Shown here: one piece after another, positions 20,422 to 26,766 of the stretch
Layout: every line of letters begins with the position of its first letter
Position numbering within the stretch: position 1 is the first letter of the stretch
From: Rhizophagus sp. LPA8_4_AMF
Lineage: Eukaryota > Glomeromycota > Glomeromycetes > Glomerales > Glomeraceae
Length of the DNA: 26,766 bases
Reading direction: 5' to 3'
Assembly: GCA_021464525.1 (NCBI GenBank)
Contig: JADRCO010000767.1
Span: 1 to 26,766 of the forward strand
The notes under the pieces: model-generated
Databases searched by the model: none
What the model saw: the letters and a program-made list of their open reading frames with translations, nothing else
What the model was told of the DNA's origin: nothing
Made by a program: the position numbers and the translations under genes

Positions 20422-21600
20422 ATGGTTGCTATCATCGTTAATGTATTTGGTACGGAAAAGAGGACTTTATAATGTAAAAAATGGAATTTTTTTTTATTTT
20501 TAATTTAAGAAACGAACTAACGTTTCTTTTCGTTGTTTTTTTTGTAGATCGCCAGCTTTGGACACGAAACCGGACTCCAAGTTAAGAATGGGGAAAGGGT
20601 AAGGGGGAAGATGGGATTTTAAGAAACGAACTAACGTTTCTTTCATTGTTTCTTTTTTGTAGGTATCGGTTGGTAAGTTTCGAGGCGAAACTTACTAATT
20701 TTTAATTTTTTTTTTTTTTTTTAATTACTCTTTTATGTAGATATCCGGTTTCGGTTCCTTTGGCTTTGGAATTCGGGACGCTAGCTTCTTGAACTTCTGC
20801 AGTTGGATTTTCGACATTGGACTTTCTTCTTTTGTAAGTCGGCGTCTTGGAATGGATCGGTACATTTCGTTATTCGATTTTGCGCTTTGGATCGGTAAGT
20901 TTCGTTCGTTTCGTTCGTTTTGAAACTTATTCTGTTTTTTTAAAAAAATAAAAAATTTTATTTTTATTTATTTTTTTTTTAGATATGTATCGGCTTTAGG
21001 ATTCAATTTCATATCGCTTCGACCTTGGGCTTTTAATAGGTAAGTTTCCTTCGAATTTTTTTTTAGTAAATTTTTTCTTTTTGAAAAAAAAATCGGTTTA
21101 ACTTTATTTCTTTTTTTTAGATACCGGCTTCTTCCTTGGGTGACTTGAATTGGTAAATTGAAGCTTTGACCCGATTTTTTTTGAAAAAAAAACATCGATT
21201 TTTCTTTATTTTTTTAGGTGTCGGCTTCTTCTTTTGGGCTTTGAATCGGTAAGTTTCGAAGCGAAAACTTCGAAACTTTTTCTTCGGTTTTTTTTTTAAA
21301 ACTTTAGTTTTAATTTTTTTTCTCTTTTTTTTTTAGATATCGGCTTCTTCCTTTGGATTTGGATCGGTAAGTTTTGAGGCAAAACTTACATATTTTTTTT
21401 TGATTTTTTTTTTTTTGTAGGTGGACTTGAAACTTGTTTATTTATTTTAATTTTTCTCATTTTTTTGTAGGGTATCTGTTCCTTCGACTTTGGAATTTAT
21501 ATACCAATATAGTAAATTTCGATTCGAAATCTTTTTTGTAGGTGTCGGCTCATTCGGCTTTGGTACTTGGATGGTAAGTTTCGATTCGAAACTTATGTTT
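20422..21600 (+). other. Second intron-exon array, plus strand (decayed or non-coding gene)
   Basis: Short exon-like blocks lie between poly-T/AG acceptors and GTAAG donors: 20548-20598, 20663-20672, 20741-20833 (or to 20894), 20983-21039, 21121-21152, 21218-21248, 21337-21366 and 21542-21573. The first two introns share AAGAAACGAACTAACGTTTC, with a clear CTAAC branch site. Several blocks are copies of one sequence containing ATCGGCTTCTTCCTTTGG; one frame gives ISASSFGFGS, another block ISGFGSFGFG, and a third VGSFGFGTW. No single set of exons keeps one frame, so I cannot offer a protein. It could be a decayed gene with FG-like repeats, a gene with alternative exons, or a spliced non-coding RNA. 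ATG at 20422 is a possible start. Confidence 0.45.
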
Positions 21601-21729
21601 TTTTGATTTATTTTTTTTTTTAACTTTTCTCAGTTTTTTTTGTAGGATTCTTCGGTTGGATTTTTTTCTTTTGTTGGTTGCTTCGGCTTTGGGTTTGGGC
21701 GTTTTTGGAGGATAGCATTTTGCCTTTGC

Positions 21730-21797
21730 GTCCCGAGGGCTCGACGGTAGAGCATACGATTAAATCGTAGGGTGCAGGTTCGACTCCTGCTCGGGAC
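21730..21797 (+). tRNA. tRNA-like gene, unusual anticodon arm (formal anticodon UAA)
   Basis: A 7-bp acceptor stem pairs GTCCCGA with TCGGGAC. The D stem is GCTC/GAGC with loop GACGGTA. The T arm is perfect (GCAGG, TTCGACT, CCTGC), and GGTTCGACTCC matches the B box. The anticodon hairpin is short: a stem TACGA/TCGTA leaves only 5 loop bases. A 7-base loop (ATTAAAT, anticodon UAA at 21761-21763) needs a mismatched closing pair and leaves a 3-base variable loop. tRNA-Leu should have a long variable arm, so the identity is doubtful. Two lost bases in the anticodon loop, a pseudogene, would explain it. Confidence 0.6.
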
Positions 21798-22178
21798 AAT
21801 AATATTCCTTCTATATTTCTCCGTTTCGACTTCGGACCTTGAGAATTTTCTTTGTAGGCTGCTTCGCTTCGATTTCTGCTTGGACTTTTCTTCTTTTCGA
21901 CTTTGGGTTTGGATTTTTTTTGTAGGTTACTTCGATTCGGTTTCGACTTGAATATTTTTTTTGGGTTCAACTCCGACTTTTGGATTTGTTTCGTGTAGGT
22001 ATTTCGATTTTTTTGTAGGCTTCTTTTCGGTTCGGAATCTTTTTTTATAGGTTTTTTCTTTCTTTCGAATTTTTTTAATTTTGTAGGCTTTTTCGTTCAT
22101 CGGACTTGGATCTTTTTTCTTTTTTGTAGATTTTTCTTTGGTAGGTTTCTTCGATTCGAACCTTTGAAACTTTCTTGC

Positions 22179-22210
22179 GTCCTGAGGGCTCGACGGTAGA
22201 GCATACGACT
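22179..22210 (+). repeat. 5'-half copy of the tRNA-like gene
   Basis: From GTCCTGAGG to GAGCATACGA it matches the tRNA-like gene at 21730 with one change, and the bases just before it (TTGCG) match too. The similarity stops in the anticodon stem, after which unrelated array sequence follows. It must be a DNA-level partial duplication, since the 5' flank is included. Confidence 0.7.
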
Positions 22211-22500
22211 TGACTTAGAGTTTTCTTTGTAGGTTCGGCTGTTGCTTCGTTTAGTCAACTTCAGCTCTTGTTCCTTTTTGGTAGTTTTTTCGGTACTTCG
22301 ATTCGATTCGACCTTGGCTTTGGATTCAGAATTTTCTTTTTGTAGACTTCGATTACGGCTTTGGATTTGGATTCTCTCTTTTGTAGGTTGACTTTGGATT
22401 TGGATTCACTTTTGTAGATTGCCTCGATTTCGATTTCGACTTTGATCTTGGACTTTGGGAATTTTTTTGTAAGATGCTTCGATTCAACTTCAGATTAGCT

Positions 22501-22962
22501 GGACTTGGACTTAATTTCTTTAGGCGCGGTGAATCTGGAGCTTTAACTTAAAAATATAAAATTTGTCTTAGGCTAGAATCGAACTAGTCAAAGCAAGCAA
22601 ATGCTTTCCACCAGGGTAAGACTTTTAAAAGAATGTTGGATTTTTTTTTATTTTTAGACGGACTTGGATTTGGATTTCTCTCTTTTGATCTCCTAGATGC
22701 GAAAGTTATGTAAATTTTTCGGTTTATTTTTTCTTTATTTGTTCTTATTTTAACAAACGGTTAACAGTTAGTTGAATATTTCGGTCTGGGTTGAAGCATC
22801 AACTCGGACTGGACCAACCCGAATTTTTGGGCTGGATTTCCGGATTAGGACCGACCTGATTAGAGCTTTAAATATACGGAATTGTTATATGGAATCTTTA
22901 AAAACATATGATAATTGTATACAAAATGTATCATTTCCGTATATGGATTTTTTATAGGGTCT
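22501..22962. other. Intergenic region with element fragments
   Basis: A patch at about 22770-22870 with GGTCTGGGTTGAAGC, GGACCAACCCGAA and GGACCGACCTG looks like a fragment of a small DNA element with GGTCC/GGACC motifs, but ends are not definable. A weak tRNA-like fold at 22565-22622 (minus) was not accepted. No gene seen. Confidence 0.35.
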
Positions 22963-23080
22963 CAGTTTTGAACAGGTTTTGGACAGGTTTTGGACAGTTT
23001 TAATAGTATGTCTAAAACTTATCTAAAACTTGTCCAAAACTTTACCAAATCCTAAAAATCTGTCCCAAAACCCAACACTG
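22963..23080. mobile_element. Short hairpin-like MITE
   Basis: The sequence starts CAGTTTTGAACAGG and ends with the inverted CAGTGTTGGGTTTTGGGACAG. The inside has GTTTTGGACA repeated on the left and TGTCCAAAAC on the right, so the whole could fold as one hairpin. No clear target duplication was seen. Confidence 0.5.
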
Positions 23081-23439
23081 CATGGGGGTATACTTATAAA
23101 CCAGATTTAGTTAGAATGTAATAGGATAGATTTACATAGTATTAATACGAATAAATGCAATTAGGGAAATATAATAGGTATAGTATTAGTACTTTTCTTT
23201 AAGAATTGTACATCCATAAAAAATATGGAGTTAGTAGGTAGTATTTTTATTTATGCATTTATTTAATTATTAATGTACTATGTATATATCATAATAATAA
23301 AACTAGCTAGGGCAATTTGGATATAGAGTGAACTTTAAGATAATATATTGATAAATTAGTATTTTTATAATATATCAATATCATAATATCTAAATATTAT
23401 ATTTTTTCAAAAATAAATTTATTAATATCATTATCTTTA

Positions 23440-23960
23440 CAGAAACTTCTGATTTTGCCAAATATGTTAACAATATTTTTACAATATAACAGACATATCA
23501 CTTGTATTTCTGTTATCTTTATTCTAACTCTATGCTCACAATATATCAAACATATAACATGTAAAATTTTATTTATATAGCAAACATTATAACAAAATTA
23601 TGTTAAAAATATGTTTTGGATTTTTTATATGGCAACCATATATTGAACATGTATTATATGTATTAGAGAAATTTAATTTTTATATAGCAATTATATATTA
23701 AAATATGTTAGAAATATAATTAAATTTTATATAATTATCATATGCCATATATATATCAATAATATTGCAAAATAATATAAAATGATATAATAAATACATG
23801 CCAAAAATATAATAATAATAATAAAATAGAAATATATCGAAAATATATTAATTGTATAATAATAATAAAATAGAAATATATAAAAATATAATAAAATATA
23901 ATAGTCATACAATAATACTAATAAAATAAAAATATATATATAAAATACAATAATTGTACA
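23440..23960. repeat. AT-rich imperfect tandem repeat, period about 55 bp
   Basis: TTTTATATAGCAA-like motifs followed by ATATATTGAACATG/ATATGTTA recur at about 23567, 23624, 23679 and 23728. They then decay into AATAATAATAAAATAGAAATATAT units up to 23940. Nothing coding is convincing; the minus-strand frame at 23727-23912 is Tyr/Ile-rich because of base composition. Confidence 0.5.
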
Positions 23961-23989
23961 TAATAACTACATATTGAGAATTTTAGTTT

Positions 23990-24190
23990 TCCCGATAAAT
24001 TCAAGTGCTATCTGTATGTGATCTTTTATAGTCAAAGTTCCCAACTCAAGTACATGATCTTTCATAATAAAGGTTTCCCCTAATAAAATTCAAGCGTGTG
24101 ATCTTTTTATTTTTCCCAATAAAATTTGAGCATGTAAACTTTGTAGTAGAATTTTCCCAATAAAATTCAAGTGCATGATCTTTATTAGGC
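23990..24190. repeat. Tandem repeat with TTTTCCCAATAAAATTCAAG unit
   Basis: Four to five copies of TTTTCCC(G/A)ATAAA(A)TTCAAG-like sequence, several followed by TGCATGATCTTT, occur from 23990 to 24185 with spacing about 40-60 bp. No gene seen. Confidence 0.6.
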
Positions 24191-24536
24191 CTTTCTTTTC
24201 ACTATAATTATAAAAAATTATAAGCATAATTGGAACTCTTTCCACTGATACTATATCCAAAAATATTAGGATGTAAAAAAGGTGGAAGAGTTTATAAAGT
24301 GTATAGGAAAAGTAAAGTTTTGACACATTTTAACATTACCAACTGATTATTCACTCCTTTGAGAACTGAAGAATATAAGTTTTAGAGGACTTCAAATAGT
24401 AGTATTTTTCAAATTTCTTGCTCAAAAAGTTATTTCTTTTTGTTGACAATAGTGACGACCAAAATAAGTAGGGCGAGGTGTTTTCCTAAAAAAAATGAAG
24501 TGATAATATAGGAGCAGGAAATACAAAGAAACTTAC

Positions 24537-24624
24537 CTTTTGAAGTGAAGGCTTTTGTCGATATTGCTCTTTGGACTTTGTGGTTACTTGGGAATTTTTT
24601 GTTGCAGTTGTTTTTGGTCGGCAT
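24537..24624 (-). CDS. Possible first exon of an unrecognised small gene
   Basis: An 88-nt open stretch begins with ATG at 24622-24624 and reads MPTKNNCNKKFPSNHKVQRA then ISTKAFTSK. It ends at AAAAG/GTAAGTTTC, a strong donor (GT at 24535-24536). Possible acceptors downstream include TTCTTCAG near 24355, but I could not extend the coding part with confidence. The peptide is basic and matches nothing I know. Confidence 0.25.
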
Positions 24625-24769
24625 AGCAAAAACTTCAGCAAGGGATTGGAATCCTAAATTGGTAATAGTAGATTTTTAAGGATTGAGGTGATTTGATGTG
24701 GTACAAAATTTTAGCAAAAATTTAACTGATTTCAAAGATGTATATTTAATGTTTAAATTAAAAAAAATC

Positions 24770-24861
24770 AATTGGTTTTTGATTTTTAAATTAAAAAACA
24801 TCAAGCTTGATGTTTTGATCAAAAAAAATCATTTTTTTTTAAAAAAAGATGATAAGCTTGA
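24770..24861. repeat. AAGCTTGATGTTTTGATCAAAAAA motif array, left part
   Basis: Copies of AAGCTTGA(C/T)GTTTT and its inverse alternate with poly-A and poly-T runs. The same array continues at 25462-25600 beyond the inserted element, so the two parts were one element before the insertion. The motif resembles the array at 7128-7390. Confidence 0.55.
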
Positions 24862-25461
24862 CTAGAGCTCCTAACAGGTCAGGTCAGGTCAGATCAACTG
24901 GTTAACCTGACCTGATATTTTTTTTCAGGTTGAATCAGGTCAGGTCACCTGAATCTAACTGTGCCAACCTGATCTGACCTGATAACCTGATTTAACCTGA
25001 AGATCTGAATAATTATCTCATGACCCAGTGATCAGATTTGGATGAATTTTTTTTTTAAAATGTAACTCCAAAGGAGATCTACACAACAAAAAAAGACTGC
25101 ATAAATTGGACGTCTAGGTCATGAGATATGCACAAATTCGGTTATATTTACCTAATATGATCTGATGACCTGGGTAATTATCTCATGATCCAGTAATCAG
25201 ATTTGAATAAACTTTTTTTTAAAATGTAGTTCCGATGTTTCTCTATGCAACAAAAAAATGACTGCATAAATTGGATATCTAGATTACGAGATATTAATGA
25301 AAATATTTTCATTTTTCAGGTTTCAGATTAACCTGATCAGATCAACCTTCATACCTGACCTGAATTTTAATCAGAAATCTTATACCCGACCTGAATTTAC
25401 CTGGTTTTTCAGGTCAGGTCAGGTCAGGTTACCTGAATTTGGTCTACCTGTTCAGAGCACT
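24862..25461. mobile_element. hAT-like non-autonomous element with internal duplication
   Basis: The left end, CTAGAGCTCCTAACAGG, is similar to the inverted right end, AGTGCTCTGAACAGG. AAGCTTGA (24854-24861) and AAGCTTAA (25462-25469) flank it, an 8-bp duplication with one difference (though the motif is also part of the host array). Subterminal regions are dense in GGTCAGGT/ACCTGACC in both orientations. Inside, about 125 bp is duplicated directly (about 25009-25133 and 25175-25297), each copy holding TAATTATCTCATGA and GACTGCATAAATTGGA. Confidence 0.65.
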
Positions 25462-25620
25462 AAGCTTAACGTTTTTAATCAAAAAAACATTTTTTTGATT
25501 TTTTTTATTAAAAAATGTTAAGCTTGACATTTAAATCAAAAAAATCATTTTTTTGATTTTTAATTAAAAAAACGCCAAGCTTGACATTTATCGCCATTTT
25601 CAAAATAGTGCGACTAATAC
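25462..25620. repeat. AAGCTTGACGTTTTTAAT motif array, right part
   Basis: This is the continuation of the 24770-24861 array after the inserted element: AAGCTTAACGTTTTTAATC, TTAAGCTTGACATTT and CCAAGCTTGACATTT, with long A and T runs between, ending near AATAGTGCGACTA. The CGTCGCAC motif near 7143 has the same end. Confidence 0.55.
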
Positions 25621-25860
25621 ATGCATGATGAAAATCTGATTTCCAATTTTGAATACCGAATACTAGGGTGATTATCAGCCCTTTAAAATAAAAAATTAAA
25701 ATTTTCTTTTGTGTTTTAAACGCATTTTTCATTTGTTTAATAAATATATGAAATGCCCCATTGGTACTTATCTTGGTTGTATAAAGTATCTTTATTGTGG
25801 AATTGAACTTAGTATTTGAAAAAAATAAGTAAAAAAAACTGAACAGAAAGAGTAAAAGTT

Positions 25861-26766
25861 GCATATCCTCGAGTTTTAACACCTAACCTACCACCTAAAC
25901 AACTTGAATATCTTCAAGAAAGTATTTCTCGGTTTGGCTATTCCTTAGATACCAATACAAATTTCAATTTTACTTTATGTTCATTATGTCATGGTGCCTT
26001 TCAAAGAAAAAAATCCATTCCTATTTTGAAAAACATTGATTTAAATGAAAATAATTTAGTAAATAATGAACTAATCAATGAATGTGAAATAATTGATCTA
26101 GAAGAAACAGTGCAAAAAATTTCATTCAATCTTGTAATAAAATAAACCTTCTAATAGTGTGGCATTGACTGCTGACAAAATAGACGAAGTTATTTCTGAG
26201 TTTACTTGCCCTAAAATTTCACACAAAAAAAAATAAATAACATTACCTATCACATGAAAAATAAAATTATATAATAAAAACTCTCAAGTGAAAAATTAAA
26301 ATAATTTCTTTGACTGTAAAAGACTCTTTGACCACAAAAAAAAGAAAATTTATAAAAATAATTTTTAATTATAAAAAAATTCTATTTAAAAGAAAAAGAT
26401 TTATATTAGAAGCAATAATTAATGAAATGGGAGGAGGAGCAAGTGCAAGTGTATATAAGTCATTTATTGAACTAAAATTATCTTATCAACATTATAAAAT
26501 TAATTACAGAGAAAGTGGTGGAAAAAAACTTGCAAATGATGATATGCTTAGTGTTATTAAAACAACAAAAAAATCCTCCAAGTATTTTAAAGAAGTAAAC
26601 AGATTTTATTTTATCTGTAAAAATCTTAAAAAGGTGTTGGAAGTAAATGTGATATTGCTCCTACTTACTGGGAATCAATTAATGATTCAACTTAAAATAA
26701 AATCTTAGATCTAAATTTGACACAACAAGCTAATGATATATCTGATTTATCTGAAAAAGAAGGTAA
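25861..26766 (+). pseudogene. Frameshifted remnant of an unrecognised fungal protein, runs off the end
   Basis: An open stretch from 25861 to 26145 reads RVLTPNLPPKQLEYLQESIS, then RFGYSLDTNTNFNFTLCSLC and continues to a TAA. It has a CxxC pair (CSLC), perhaps part of a zinc-binding site. After the stop, coding-like sequence resumes in another frame (PSNSVALTADKIDEVISEF, 26147-26235). It appears again at 26310-26640 (contains GESGGKKL-like YRESGGKKLANDDML) and then as CDIAPTYWESINDS with a stop, followed by ILDLNLTQQANDISDL to the edge. The last bases, GAAG/GTAA, could be a donor. Multiple shifts suggest a decayed member of a repeated family; some breaks might instead be introns. Confidence 0.5.

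Larger units (their letters stand above)
21601..22500 (+). repeat. Poly-T/GTAG array with CTTCGATTCG and TTTGGATTTGG motifs
   Basis: More than ten copies of a TTTTTTGTAGG-like acceptor are followed by 20-60 bases built from CTTCGATTCG, GACTTTGG and TTTGGATTTGGATT, but clear donors are lacking. It seems to be a continuation of the preceding array in which donors were lost, or an array of acceptor sites. A tRNA-like gene and a half copy of it are embedded. No long open frame on the plus strand; a minus-strand frame at 21620-21970 is Lys/Ser-rich because of the simple composition and is probably not a gene. Confidence 0.4.

Noticed and set aside
20968-21195. Minus-strand Lys-rich open frame of 75 codons
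   Set aside because: It is antisense to the poly-T/GTAG array; poly-T read backwards gives Lys runs.
21620-21970. Minus-strand Lys/Ser-rich open frame of 116 codons
   Set aside because: It runs through the tRNA-like gene on the opposite strand, and its composition is that of the reversed poly-T array.
22565-22622. tRNA-like fold on the minus strand (GTCTTA...TAAGAC with TTCGATT loop)
   Set aside because: Acceptor and T-arm pairing is partial, it is only 58 nt long, there is no proper D loop and the anticodon arm is unclear. At best it is a degenerate pseudogene.
22772-22957. Plus-strand open frame of 61 codons
   Set aside because: It spans a GGTCC-rich element fragment and has no recognisable domain.
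23727-23912. Minus-strand Tyr/Ile-rich open frame
   Set aside because: It arises from the AT-rich tandem repeat; it only looks like a membrane protein because of base composition.
24090-24326. Minus-strand open frame of 78 codons
   Set aside because: It overlaps the TTTTCCCAATAAAATTCAAG tandem repeat and shows no domain.
25297-25882. Open frames on both strands (25297-25521 plus, 25508-25882 minus)
   Set aside because: The first lies in the hAT-like element and the AAGCTTGACG array, and the second extends from that array into unrelated flank with Phe/Leu-rich low-complexity text. No motif was seen in either.

Overview
The window looks like nuclear DNA of an arbuscular mycorrhizal fungus (Glomeromycotina, Rhizophagus-like). 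It is very AT-rich and has short GT-AG introns with a CTAAC-type branch site. It carries an intron-containing protein kinase fused to about 18 Sel1-like repeats, with the HCDL catalytic loop I associate with the expanded kinase families of these fungi. It also holds a decayed MULE transposase and many small non-autonomous DNA elements. The organism assignment is inference from recalled families; no search was run.

Layout: 1-2407 is a broken MULE-type transposase (minus strand) with one hAT-like element inside it and another element at its upstream edge. 2825-6049 is a five-exon kinase-Sel1 gene (minus); the exon phases close exactly. 6200-8018 is intergenic sequence with simple repeats and a small element with an 8-bp target duplication. 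8019-19941 is the centrepiece (minus). 19942-20421 is a divergent intergenic region. 20422-22500 (plus) is a second, more decayed array of short exon-like blocks, poly-T tracts and GTAG acceptors, with a tRNA-like gene and a half copy of it. 22650-25860 is repeats and small elements. 25861-26766 (plus) is a frameshifted coding remnant that runs off the end.

The centrepiece is a coiled-coil gene whose terminal exon (8019-9667) is preceded by about 10.2 kb of degenerate tandem repeat, unit about 80-115 bp. Read on the minus strand, each unit is a complete intron (5' GTAAGT, CTAAC-like branch site, 3' TAG), and consecutive introns are separated by exactly three bases. I count 98 such units. Ninety-seven of the spacers are 3 nt and one is 6 nt. 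All 98 donors are GT and 97 of 98 acceptors are AG, while the triplets vary over more than 20 sequences. A plausible first exon (19920-19941; MAQNNDK plus one base) sets phase 1. Triplets keep that phase, and the terminal exon independently needs phase 1. In that phase the triplets read through with no stop and give a Ser/Pro-rich, disordered-looking segment with near-repeats such as SYDWQYDS and SYDWQHDS, leading into a basic region and a long coiled coil. In effect there is an intron after nearly every codon for about 100 codons. I know of no description of such a gene. Transcript data are needed to choose between true 3-nt microexons, partial or total skipping (all frame-preserving), and an intron-derived satellite with fossil splice sites.

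The adjacent plus-strand region repeats the theme with longer exon-like blocks (about 30-57 nt), several followed by hairpins that contain the donor site. This suggests a local tendency to amplify intron-exon units.
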